This document shows, piece after piece, positions 9,149-20,973 of a stretch of 25,129 nt of DNA. A model generated the notes under the pieces. That model ran no database searches. It was not told the origin of the DNA and worked only from the letters and a program-made list of their open reading frames with translations. The translations under genes were made by a program, and so were the position numbers. Position 1 is the first letter of the stretch. Every line of letters starts with the position of its first letter. The DNA is from Gryganskiella cystojenkinii (taxonomy: Eukaryota > Mortierellomycota > Mortierellomycetes > Mortierellales > Mortierellaceae), in assembly GCA_015852425.1 (NCBI GenBank), contig JAAAIG010000584.1, positions 1 through 25,129 of the forward strand. Reading direction: 5' to 3'.

Positions 9149-12100
9149 ATGCTCCCTCCACAAGATCTGGTCGCACTGGCCAGGCAAGGCTCAACCTCAG
9201 CCTCGTCCTCGTCTTCGTCTCCCTCCGAAGCTCAGGACAGTGAGCCATTGACTCAGGATGCCATCTTCTCAGCCTTGACACGTCGACACCATCTGGGCCT
9301 CCCCTACACCCGTATCGGTACTTCGACCCTGATCGTCGTCAATCCCAACCAGGCCCTGAATATCTACACGGAGGCCAACGGTCAACTCTACGCCGATCTG
9401 GCTCTTAATCAGCAACAACAACCAGCACAAGCACAAGCACAAACACGTCCATCATTACTACAACAACCGTCTTCCTCTGGAACGACAGGAGGGTCTCCGC
9501 TGGAACCCCACGTCTTTGAACTCGCCACGACCATGCACTTCCATATGAAGCGGACAGAACTGGATCAAGGTGTTATTCTGAGGTAACGTTTTCTTTACGT
9601 CTCTTTCCCTCCTTGCTATCTCGCCATAAAACATTTGTTCAGTATCTTGTGTGTCCATGACAACCCGAAAGACACTACCCCCGGTCTCCTCTCCATGTTA
9701 TCACTTTTGTTTTCCTTTCCTTTTGTTTCATTTCAACCGTTTCAGCCTCCCGCTGTGTGTTCCCTTCGTTTTTTTTTTTGCGTTTTAGGCGCTGTCCCAA
9801 TCCTAATTTCAACCTTAAAAGGAACAATAATATCAAATCATGGAGCAACAATGGATCATGCACTAAACAAAATGATACCAACTGACATGTAACCCCTGTA
9901 TCTCTTTACCCCTCTTCCTGCTCGACCCCTCTCCTTTACTGCCCTCACCTGAAGCGGTGTTGCTGGTTCTGGCAAAACCACGTCCCAGCGCCATCTTGTT
10001 CAGCAGCTGATTCGACTCGGCACGAGAGTGAATCAAGAATCCAAGATCGGAACCCAGATCAGAGCCTCTCGCGATATTCTCGAAGCCTTTGGCAACTGTT
10101 TATCTGAGCATGGTACCAATGCCTCTCGTCATTCTCTTTACCTCGAGCTGCAATACAAGGCCAAGGGTCGACTCTTTGGAGCAAAACTCTTGCCGTTCAT
10201 GCTCAGTCAGGAACTGGTCACGGACGCACCGGGTCACTTGGGCTCGTACCAGGTCTTTTATGCCATGTTCAGGGATGTTTCGAACGAGGACAGAAAACGA
10301 CTCCGACTCGGAAACAACATTGCAGAGTTCCGTTATCTGCCCTACCACCCTCATCTGGATCAGGCTAATGCCAGTGGCAATCTCACACCAGCTTTTGCCG
10401 CTATGGGGTTCAAACCAAAGGCCATCTCCCAGATTTGGCAACTCCTGGCCGCCATCTTACACCTGGGCCGGATCGAATTTGTGGACTCGGCCCTGGATCC
10501 GACTGTCATGGCCACTGTGCCAAGACAGCGACATATCTTTGAGCATGTGGCTGACCTTTTGGGGGTAGAAGAAGGTACATATCTGAAGAACGATATTTGA
10601 TGCTATTGGGAGCTGCATTGCGAAAGCTTGCAAAAAGAAGAATGGAGCTAACGAAACACTGGATAACGATTTATTCTCATAGATGCTCTTCAACAGGCTC
10701 TCTCCTACAAACGCAAAATGATTGCTGGGGACATGTGCACTGTGATTCTGGACTCGGCGTCGGCCAAGAAACAGTGCGACAGTTTAGCGCGCAGTCTCTA
10801 CAGTCTTGTCTTTACCTATCTGGTCGAGGCTATGAATAAGCAAATGTGTCAACGACAGGAAGATCAAGTTTCCTTTATTGGTATCTTGGATATGCCCGGA
10901 TTCGACTCTCATTCACCTACAGGATTCGAAAATTTTTGCACCAATTTTTGTAATGAAGCTCTTCAAGGATTCTTGCACCAAAAGGCGTTTGTCGAAGATG
11001 TTCAAACAATGGCCAGTGATGGCCTTTTGGTTGCGGAGCCTCGACTGAACGAACGCAATCAGGCAGCAGTCGATCTTCTCTGCGGTATGGATACGCTCAC
11101 GGATGCCTCTCCTCGTGGGTTGGTCAAGTTCTTGCACGAGGCTACATTGAAGGCCACCAAGGAATCTAGCGATGCAGAGTCCAGTTCGATGCTTCCGGGA
11201 ATGAACCGTGCATTCCAGTCCAACAGCTCTTTCATCAGCGGATCTGCATACGCATCCTCTTTTGGCATCCGACACTATGCAGGTGATGTGCAGTACAACC
11301 TCAGCAGTTTCTTTGTCAAGAACCAGGATATTCTGTCACCCGATTTCATCTCTCTCTTTCAGACTTCACACAGTCCGTTCATGCTCCAGATGCTTGAATC
11401 CAACCCTTCATTGATTATGGAGAGTCACCCTCGATCAAAGGAGACGATTATCAAGGCTCAACTCTCCACCATGCCTCTCCGTCAGCCCAGTGTCCGCAAG
11501 AGCAAGCAAACACAGGTCCAGGCTCGCAGAAAAGGTCGATCCACCAATACGGTCTCGACCGTGATCAAGCAACTGCATTCGACCTTAAGGGATATTTGCA
11601 GCTCTTTGGATGGTACCCAACTCTATCAGATTATCCATATTCGGCCCAACAGTCGCATGTCCGAGGGTATGATCGAGTGCGATCCAGTTTTTGTTCGGTC
11701 CCAGATTGAATCTTACGAACTGAGCAGCGTGGTCCAGTCCAAGGTCCGAACGGAGTACTGTGTGTCGTTTGACCATGCTTCGTTCTTGCAGCGCTACAAG
11801 GTTCTCTTTGAGCGACGCGGATTGGTCTATGACAAGACCGCTGTCGATGTTGAGCAATGCAAGGCCACCGCAAGTCAGTTGCAATGGCAGATGCCCAGGG
11901 ATGGAGTTGTTGGAAACGAATACGTCTGGATTTCATTTTTGACTTGGAAGACCCTTGAGGACGGTTGTATGGCGATCGAGAAGTCCGAGGGAGGATCAAT
12001 TGCATTTGAAGCGGATCCGGAAGAGCAACGCCAGTTCAGCAGTTTTGTAACTCCTCCAGTGAATGATGCGTTGCCGTATCAGGCACCCATGGCCGGCGAT

Positions 12101-15100
12101 GACTCGAATGCCAGCACCCAACTTTTGACTTCGTACAGACCCCGAGCTCAGTCTGATGCGTCGGAGAACTCTGATGGCTCCGCAGTCTCACAGACTTATC
12201 CCAACAAACCCGAGTCCGCATTTGTGAGCTACAACCCCGGCTATAGCCCAGGATACCAAGCTTATGCGCGCGATTCTTATTCACCCGAGTCTGAACACAA
12301 GACCATTGATACCCCAGGCATGGATAACGAGAGGTAAGAAACGCAATGTCATGGTCCACCTGAACAGAAGGGTTTGGAAATATGTGTTTGTAAGCTCAAT
12401 ACTTAATGCCTTTCTAAATAATATGATGTCGGTTCTTTTAGTCAAGTGATGTTCAGAAGTTACGACCGCGGCAATACAGATCTCAAGCGTAAGCCAACTA
12501 TGGCCATAAACAGGACCATAGCAGACGACTCTGTGCAGCCGCCCAAAGCCAAGACCAAGACCCGTCGGGCATGGGTTGCATTCGTCTGGTTAAACACATT
12601 CTGGATTCCTTCGTTTTTGCTCAGCTTTTGCGGTCGGATGAAGCGTCCGGATGTTCAAATGGCCTGGCGAGAGAAAGTTACACTCTGTCTGATCGTTTTT
12701 TGGTTGTCCGCCATGGTGATCTTCTTTATTATCGGGTTGCCCAAGGTGATGTGTCCGACCTTTGACCAGATGTTCAACCCTAAGGAGATTAACTACCATC
12801 AGGATGCGACCTCAGATTTCTGGGTCTCCATCTATGGAAATGTCTACGATATCACCAAATTTGCCAAGAACGATCATTCAGGGCCCAACTCCGGTGTCTA
12901 TCCTTCTTCAACCTCGTACATGTCCGCATACGCAACGGGCGAGAACCAGGATCTCACAGCTCAGTTCCCGGTGGACCTGAGATGGGCGTGTCCCAACCTG
13001 GTGACCACCCCAATGCTGATGATCCCTCAACTTCCTTTTCAAGGACAGTACATGCCTACACATGGACCTTCACCTCGCAACAACGACAAAAACCTGCCCT
13101 GGTCTAACGATGCAACCTACTATCAGGACGTGGTCTTGCCCAAGCTCACGCCAATGAAAAAGGGTATTGTGGCCATTCAACCTGACGTTTTCGCGAATCA
13201 ATCCGGAACTGTCACATGGGCCAAGATTGATGGAAAGATTTACGATCTGTCGACCTATATTGTGAACACGAACGCCCCGGCAGGTTTCATCCCCGATCCA
13301 TCGTTCAAGCCTTTCTTGGACAAGGCCGTGGTAGATCTCTTTACCAACAACTTTGGAACGGATATCTCGAAGCAGTTCAAGCAGTTATCCAAGCAAGTTC
13401 AGTCTGATACCAAATTGTGTCTCGATCGCACCTTTTATGTCGGTGTCCTGGATGAGCGAAACTCGGTCAAGTGTCAGTTTGGAAACTGGGTATTGGTAGC
13501 TGCGTCGGCCTTGATGGGTGGTGTTATCCTCATCAAGTTCTTGGCTGCTCTGCAGTTGACCTCGAAGCGCGAGCCGATCGACTACGACAAATTTGTGATC
13601 TGTCAGGTACCCTGTTATACTGAGGGAGAGGAATCTCTTCGCAAGACGCTCAACTCTTTGGCCGCTCTGCAGTACGACGACAAGCGCAAGCTGTTGCTAG
13701 TGATTGCGGACGGAATGATTGTCGGATCTGGAAACGATTATCCCACTCCGAAAATTGTCCTGGATGTCCTTGGATGGCAGCCCACCGAAGGTGTTGAAGT
13801 CGAGCCCGTGTCTTACAAAGCATTGGGTATTGGAGGACAGCAATTGAACCAGTGTAAGGTCTATTCGGGTCTCTACGAGTTTGAGGGTCACATGGTCCCA
13901 TATCTGGTCGTGGCCAAGGTCGGCATGCCCAACGAAACTGCCAAGCCAGGAAACCGAGGCAAGCGTGACTCTCAGTTGATCTTGATGAACTTTTTGAACA
14001 GTATCCACACTGGCAAGAAGATGTGTCCATTGGAACTGGAGATGTACCATCATATGAACCATATTATCGGTGTCCATCCTAATCTCTACGAGGTATGTTA
14101 TAGGGTGGGGTTCTATGCATCTGTTTGCGCGTAGTGTTTTTATTGATAGGAATTCTAATTGCCATTTCTTTTTCAAATAGTACATTCTCCAAGTCGATGC
14201 CGACACTGAAGTTATGCCCGATTCCCTGAACCGACTGGTTGCTTGCATGGTCGCGGATTCCAAGGTCATTGGTCTCTGTGGCGAGACTCAGGTGGCGAAC
14301 GAGGACCGGTCCTTCACAACCATGATCCAGGTCTACGAATACTATATATCTCACCATCTCGCAAAGTCGTTCGAGTCTCTCTTCGGATCTGTCACCTGTC
14401 TACCTGGATGTTTCTCCATGTACCGTATCCTGACCACAGCCGGTAAACCCTTGATTGTCTCAAATAAGATTGTCCACGACTATAGTCATAACGACGTCGA
14501 TACACTCCACAAGAAGAACTTGCTGCATCTGGGAGAGGATCGATACCTGACCACACTCATGATGAAGTACTTCCCGGCCTACAAACTCAAGTTTACTCCC
14601 GATGCCACCTGCAAGACCGTCGCCCCGGATCGCTGGAGAGTTTTGTTGTCTCAGCGCCGTCGTTGGATTAACTCGACCATTCACAACCTGGGCGAGCTCA
14701 TGGTGTTGTCGGAACTTTGCGGATTCTGTTGTTTCTCGATGCGGTTTATCGTCCTTATCGATCTCCTGGGCACATTGATCTTGCCCGCCTCGTTCGTTTA
14801 TCTGGTGTACCTGATTATTGTCGTCGCAACCCATGTGCAACCACTCCCAATCGTCGCTGTGGCAATTTTGGCCGCTGTTTACGGTCTGCAAGCCTTGATC
14901 TTTATCCTCAAGGGAGCCTGGCAGCATATCGGATGGATGATCATTTATATCATTGCCATGCCGTTCTTCTCTGTCTTTATTCCATTGTACTCATTCTGGC
15001 ACTTTGACGATTTCTCCTGGGGTAACACCAGACAAGTTGTTGGCGCAGACGGAAAGAAGATGGTAGTTGCAGCGGAGGCCCAGACCCGATTCGACCCCAA

Positions 15101-16169
15101 CTCGATCCCTCTCAAGAGTTTGGAAGCCTATGAGGCCGAGAGACAGATGATGTTGAATAACGGTGGTAGTGTCATTGGAGGTGGTTATTATATGGATGGC
15201 AATGGATCTGTGGTTGGATCGAATTATCAGGACGAAACCGGATCCGTGATGGGACGCTATGATCAATTGGGTATGATTGCCTCAGGTGGCCCTCAGTCTG
15301 GTCAGTACAGCAAGCTCGAGTCTCTGTACGGTCGGTCAGGAACACCCTCGCCCTATTTTTACGATGGTGGAAGTGTGGTCGGAGGTGACAACAAGAGCGT
15401 CTACTCTGGCTATGGAGGCGGATTCGGCGAGGAGGTCTTGCACGATTACTACAGGGACTCGAATGCGATCCAGCTTAACAACCCTGGAAAGCATGGTCGC
15501 GTTCCCTCTCAGATCCCAGGGAATCTCATTCCTGGGTCTGCAGGAGGACGTCCTCGATCGCCTCTGCCACCAACGTCGGGACAAAGCGAATCACCGTTTA
15601 TGAGCGCGACTAACGGTGGCGGTCCCTTCATGGATCCTCCCGCCCGGTCTGCCAACAGAAGCTCGATGATGTCGTCCATCTCACAACAACACCAGCCGAT
15701 GGAACTGAAACAGTTTGGTCAATCTCCAGCAGCAATGGGCTTGGGCATGACCCTTGGAGGTAGCGGTACGCCCGTCATGAACCCATCGCCACTGCTTCAA
15801 CAACAGCATCTGTACAACTCCAATTTAGAGCAACAGTTGGTTCAACAGCAGCTCTTGCAGCAACAACATCAACAGCCGGTGTCGTCGCCTTTGACGGCAC
15901 CCATGATTTTTACCTCTTCCTTGAGTTCCCTGCCCATCATCCAGACAAGCATGGATCCCACAGAGATCGAGATTCAAGCCCAGATCAGGAAATTGTTGAC
16001 GGGTGTGGATCTGATGACAGTAACCAAGAAGAAAATCAGGACCCAGTTGGAGGATATCCTCAGTATGGATCTTTCCTCCAAAAGAGACTTTATCTCGAGG
16101 TCGATTGATGCAGAACTTCAGTATTTACAGCAGCAACGACAGCAGCAGGACCAGTCGCCTCCCCTCTAG
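9149..16169 (+). CDS. Class V/VII chitin synthase with myosin motor-like domain
   Basis: Five exons (9149-9582, 9955-10574, 10683-12333, 12442-14092, 14181-16169) encode 2114 aa. It polymerises UDP-GlcNAc into chitin at the plasma membrane. The N-terminal myosin motor-like domain begins with [18 protein letters not shown], has P-loop GVAGSGKT (146-153), switch I-like NASR (200-203) and switch II-like DMPGFD (421-426). Membrane segments near 945-965 and 981-1002 precede a cytochrome b5-like domain (about 1025-1085, [10 protein letters not shown]). Another helix lies at about 1251-1271. The catalytic domain has VDAD (1457-1460), EDR (1571-1573) and QRRRW (1610-1614), then several helices from about 1633 and [10 protein letters not shown] (from 1727). 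A Gly/Ser/Gln-rich linker leads to a DEK_C domain (about 2044-2105). All key catalytic motifs are intact. Oddities: the P-loop departs from the usual GESGSGK, and a Gln/Ala-rich insert lies in the motor just before it. Confidence 0.96.
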
Positions 16170-16417
16170 TTTTGAAGTTGAAGGTGCCATATAGATTTGA
16201 AATGTATATATATATCATAATTTTCCCTTGTTTTCCGAATTAAAAGCATTTGTATCGGTGTCCACTTTGGTCGATTCTGAGCAATTGTCAATCATTTTCT
16301 TTTGAAAGGTAGAGTGTTGGAAATGTAAGATTCCGCTGTTTATTTGCTACCTCTAGATCAACTGTACTCGTCGCATGTCGGCGATCACGACTCTGAAAGA
16401 TGCATACGTACAGAATC

Positions 16418-19142
16418 CTAGTAATAATTGTACTTAGCCTGCATGTCTTGAAGAATATCCGTCAACTAGAAAAAGAAAAATGAGGGATGAGAATTCCAAT
16501 CTCTCGCTGCGGTGCGTTCGATAACAAACATCCAAAGAAAGTAAAGTACATACCTTGCCCGCGCCAGTCTGGACAGCGTTCTTGAGAGTGGTCAGATCAG
16601 CCTGTCCCAACTTCTTTGCAAATTCGGATCCAGATATGTTGCTCAAAGACGATAATGAAACTACGATGGAATAGGTTATTCAACAGTAAAGAAATATCGT
16701 ACATCCGAAACAGCCCAACAGGAATAATAATAAAAAAAGACTTTCAACATACCATCACTGCCAAGAGTCGGTGATTCCTCGGGCCGACCAAAATATTGAT
16801 TGCTGCTTATGCTCGTAGCGCCTGAAAAGTTTTGCAACCGACTTGAGGCTTCTGCTTGCGCATCTGCGTCGTATTGGTTGCGTCCAAAGTACTGGTCCGA
16901 GGATATAGCCTTTTGGTTTCCAAACTTTTCCCGTGCTGCAGTTGTATTTTCTACAAGTTGGGAACAAAAATGAGAGTTCATTAGCGCCGCGAATGCCTCG
17001 TTGACGGCGCGCGTATGCATCTACTTCTTCCGCGAATCTTACCTTCCACTTGAGGACTGTAGCCTCCCATGCCCCCAAAACCTGATCGTCCTTGCGAACT
17101 TGAGGACGTCTTGGAAGGTGCAGCTCCAAAGCCCATCCGTCCCATCCCCATCCCTAGTCGCTCCATGTCCTCAGAAGATACTCTTGTCTTGTTGGCGCCA
17201 GCGTTATTGGCTTGGTAGTAGTTTGATCGTACGCCAGTATCTGCTCCACTTGATGATCCAACCGAGGCCGCCGCTTTGGCGGTATCAGCTTTTGCCTTGT
17301 CGTTCGCTAGTTTCTGAAGTCGCTCCTCCTCTGCAGCCTCGAATCCCAGTTTCTCGATCCGCTCAGCTTCTGCACGAGCACGAGCCTCTGCCTCCTCAAA
17401 ACTGATTGTTCCCGTCTTTTTCGCGCCAAGTTTCATGGGTTTGGCAGCAGTTCCGGTCTTTCTGGCCGAGGTGAGTGTGGATTTGGCAGGTCGATTGGCG
17501 GTAAGAGTGCTGCTAGGGGTGGAAGACGAACTGGCGGAGCGATTCAATGAAGCTCCAAGACCGACAACAGGAGGCGCGATGGAGGATGAAGGTGTAGTGG
17601 GAGAGATGACCTTCTTGGGTTGATCCCAGGTGTTGAAAAAGTCGTCTTCGCCAGCAGTGGACAGGGCAGGCGTGGATGTGCTCGATTTTGAAGTCTCCTC
17701 TGAGTGATGGTCAATAGTGCCTTTACCAGGATGGCTATTGTAAAAAGGTTTTTTTGCCGCACAAAAGAGTTCAATGCATTAGTTTCTCGTTGGAAGTCGA
17801 AACAGTTTCAGTATTTTCGACAATTTGGCGACAGTTGTCAACTGCATGCAAATACGTACAGGGCCATGTCCTCCTTGACCTTTTGGGCCAACTTTTCTTT
17901 GTAGGCGGTACCGGCCTTGCCAGAGTACCTCGTCTTGACGTCCTTGGTATCTGAGCCTGGGTACTTGTTGAAGTGTTCCTTCGCCGCAGCGTTGCCGCCC
18001 AGTGTCATGGCCCTCAGTTGATCCCAAGTCCACTTGTCCAACACTGTGGATCTGATGGTTGATAAAAAAAGCATGTTTAGCATTTCGTTCGCCGTAGGAA
18101 GCCGACAAGGGGCTGTCCCTCTCCGCCTACACATTTTGCGCAGAAGGCATTCATTGTTATCTCAAAATCTGGCAAGAGAGCCTGATCACAGGCAAAACTT
18201 TTCCAGTGGGGTGCAGGTGCGCACTTAATGTTTTTTCTTGTTTTCTATTTCACTTTTCTCTCACGTTTGTTTTCATTTTCGTTTTTTTGTCGAAATGCAC
18301 ACACATATCTTTGGCCTCTGCAGCACAGAACCACAAAAGAAAAAAAAAAAAAACTGAGGAGGGATGAAATAGTAGGAGGCAAGCTGGGTTCCCTTGCAGA
18401 CGAATCTTGTTTGTTGTGCCAATCAGGCTTCGGCAAGGCGAACACACACACACAAACACACACACATACACTCACACATACACACACGCCTCCTATTCCT
18501 CGAGTAAGACTTCTTCCCGTGAAAAAAAAAATTGGAAGAGAATGTCCCAATCTATTACGTGGACCAGACTCGGATTTGCCACGTAAATTCTGCCGTTGAG
18601 AGCCTTAAGAGCTTGCCCAACCGTCCCAGGTTCTTTTACCCCATCCTGGTTCTTCCCCTGAGTCTCTGACTGGCATGATCGCGCCTCCGCCTGCTCTTCG
18701 TTGTCCTTTGCTGTCTCCAGTATCCAAAAGCAATCAAAGGAAAGGGATCTTGCCCTTACCGAACAAAACTGATATGGGTACCGAAGCTGCGATGCAGTGC
18801 TCCACAGTCTGTACAGAGAAAGATGCCAAAGGGAATGCTAGCCCAGCAATTGTTGTCGATGCTAGCATGGCAGTCGAAGCAGTTCTGCGCATGAGAAAGA
18901 AGAAGAAAAAGAGAGAAAAGACCGAATTAGGGTGGGGGGGTTTTTTTCTTTCTTTGAACAGCAATGCAACGAAACAAAAGCACGGGTCCAGAAAGAGAAA
19001 CAAGCTACAAAGAGCGCGTTTAGGGTAGCCAAAAAAAAAAGAGAGCGGAGAATGCACAAAGAAACAAAGTTACCTTGTTTGCTCGTTGGAGCGAGGTCTT
19101 CTTGAAGACCTCTTGGATTTCTTGCTTGGAGGGCTCGGCCAT
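16418..19142 (-). CDS. GLO3: ArfGAP of the Glo3/ARFGAP2-3 type
   Basis: Seven minus-strand exons (19142-19074, 18884-18760, 18051-17860, 17734-17043, 16950-16753, 16660-16554, 16465-16418) give 476 aa with phases that join cleanly. It is expected to stimulate GTP hydrolysis on Arf1 in COPI coats at the Golgi. The ArfGAP domain occupies about residues 1-125: zinc ligands C25, C28, C47 and C50, then [26 protein letters not shown] with the catalytic arginine position. A disordered Ser/Thr- and Ala/Lys-rich middle follows, with FFNTWDQPK (161-169) and a charged helix ([32 protein letters not shown]). The Glo3 regulatory motif is clear: two ISS-x-QYFGR copies at 375-383 and 407-415. The C-terminus carries an amphipathic segment [19 protein letters not shown]. 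The zinc finger spacing is CX2CX18CX2C, two residues longer than usual. It is convergent with the chitin synthase; the stop codons are about 250 bases apart. Confidence 0.94.
18442..18488. repeat. Imperfect (CA)n microsatellite inside a GLO3 intron
   Basis: CA dinucleotide repeats interrupted by AA, TA and CT units lie within the second GLO3 intron (18759-18052). On the transcribed strand this is a (TG)n tract. Flanking A- and T-runs suggest slippage-prone DNA; no coding role. Confidence 0.9.
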
Positions 19143-19453
19143 GATAAATGTCGTTCTTGCAGCTGTTGAAAAGGAAGTTTTGAGAAGAAGAGCAGAAGGG
19201 GGAAAAAAAAAAAGTGAAAGGAATGTCAATTCAGAAAAGAATTGGCAACGACAGAAGAGGACACGAACGAACAACACCATCCTCCCTTGGGTTTGCACGG
19301 GCCTGGACTCCCTCCCCTTTTTCCTTCCCTCCAGTGAAACCTTGATTGTGACTGTCCCTCACCGTGTCGCTGTCACCTGACGATAGTGTGTTTCTGCTCT
19401 TTCTTGTCTACTTTATTTGAGAATATGAGGAGGATGCTACAGTAGAATCTTGT

Positions 19454-20131
19454 TTAAATCTCGTAAAATCCTTGCTCGTATGTGAGAGCAACGGCCTTCT
19501 GGAACGGATACGATCTCATGCCCACGTAGAACCGCCAAACGACAAAGTACAAGTACAAGTTCAGCACATAATCCACGACCAACCCTGCGATGAACACCAG
19601 GATAAATGTGTCGATCGGGGTGTTGCAGTAGAATGCCGCAGCCGTACCCTGGGGCGAATAACCCTTGTCGTCGACCCCACCCCAGCATTCGCCCGAGATT
19701 CGATTCTTGTTCTCCTCCAGTTGAAAGGCCATAACGCCTATACGGGCCGAGGCCAGGAAGGCAACCAGCCATTCCACATATACAAACATCCTCGTCATCA
19801 TGTAGGACGACTATCCAAGTTTAGAGAAAGAAAGAAAGGGGAGCAGCATTGGCTCTAATTAGTACGTGATGACAGTTAAGAGACAACTGCTCTGCAATAG
19901 AATAATGTGCGGCCGACGTACATTGCAGAGACCTAAAAAGGCTATCACAGCAGTGATGATTTGGACGACTGAGAATCCTCCAAAAATCAAGGCCATCGTT
20001 GACGAAAAGAAGTAGGCTCCCCAGAGGAACAGAAAAACTCCTCCGATGGCGTTGATGAGAATGACTAGACCCGAGAGCCACATGGCGCCTCCTTGGACTG
20101 GTAGACAGAGACAGCAGTTGTTGTAGCACAT
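19454..20131 (-). CDS. Orphan four-helix membrane protein with Cys-rich N-terminus
   Basis: Two minus-strand exons (20131-19922 and 19810-19454, intron 111 bases, phase 0) encode 188 aa. I do not recognise the family. The N-terminus MCYNNCCLCLPV has four cysteines in nine residues, a plausible palmitoylation site. Four hydrophobic segments are visible at about 17-39, 44-68, 77-99 and 137-162. The loop between helices 3 and 4 has two cysteines (C112, C132) that could form a disulfide. The short tail ends FYEI and is rich in aromatic residues. The layout is like small tetraspan or MARVEL-type proteins, but the tetraspanin CCG motif is absent. The upstream leader is CT-rich on the coding strand. 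GLO3 starts 311 bases beyond its stop, on the same strand. Confidence 0.85.
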
Positions 20132-20973
20132 ACTGCTTATAAGTCGAGAGTAGTTTGGTAGGGGTAAGTTGTCCGAAGTAATGTACTCTTGAGAGGAAGG
20201 GATGCAGTCGAGAGCGGACGAGACTGAATGCTCGGTTGTTTGGGAGAGAATGGCAGTCGGTGGTCGTTCGCTAGTTGGATCTTGTTGGATGTGCTCGGTG
20301 AAAAAGAGAGAAAGGAGACAGGGACGAGGACAGAGAAAAGCGCAAGAGGAGTTTCTCAAAAAGAAAGTGATGAATGTCACGAGCAAAAAAGTGGAAGAGT
20401 GAAGGGGGAGAGAAGACAAGAGAGTGGTCGAAGACGGGGGGGGAGAGAAAACCTCCAGGTTATATTGCCATCCTTGAGGATTAGGCCTCTGGATTGTGAT
20501 GCAGGGCACATAACATAGAAAGCTGGCACAACCTTCTTGGCGTCAGAGAGTCAATCTGCCATAGGAAGAAAAAAGGGTCAACTGGACAAGAAGCCTCATG
20601 CTCATTGTGCATTGCTTGGGCAGGGGTGACATCGACCTTGAAAATCCCTCACTCTTGTGATCTGTTTTGATATATCCTGGGTGACTCTCGCGCGCTGTTT
20701 AGACAACAGGCAAAAAGGGGTTCACAGTTCACACCACCCATGTGGCCCGTGCTACTGGAAATCATTTTCAAAAATACCCTTGCGAGGTCTAAAATAGCAG
20801 GAAGGTGGGTCACTGACCTCATCGGACATTCTTGAAAAAAAAAAAAAAAAGATACGGTTGTATTTCTCTAGACGAGACGTGGCTAGCAACACGAAACAAA
20901 AAAAATATCGTTGCCGGCCACTCTGGAGAAATATCTGCTTTGCTCGACCAATAAATATAAAATCTCTCCAACG
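20132..20973 (-). promoter_or_regulatory. Upstream region of the membrane-protein gene, 3' side of the Mug113-like gene
   Basis: No gene is supported here. From about 20290 to 20455 the plus strand is GA-rich, so the coding strand of the membrane-protein gene is CT-rich, a typical leader or promoter signature, including a G8 run near 20438. An A16 run lies at about 20834-20850, close to the end of the neighbouring gene. The open frames extending upstream of the ATG at 20131 lack an ATG in frame with the protein. Confidence 0.5.

Noticed and set aside
9583..9954. Possible extra exon within chitin synthase intron 1
   Set aside because: Joining 9582 to 9955 gives an uninterrupted frame leading straight into the P-loop, as the family requires; the intervening frames are low-complexity.
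10683..14092. Chitin synthase exons 3 and 4 are both 1651 bases, and introns 2 and 3 both 108 bases, suggesting duplication
   Set aside because: The two exons encode unrelated sequence (motor versus cytochrome b5/catalytic start), so the equal lengths are coincidence.
18228..18599. 123-codon plus-strand open frame inside the long GLO3 intron
   Set aside because: It reads through the CA microsatellite (Thr-His repeats) and homopolymers and shows no protein-like features.
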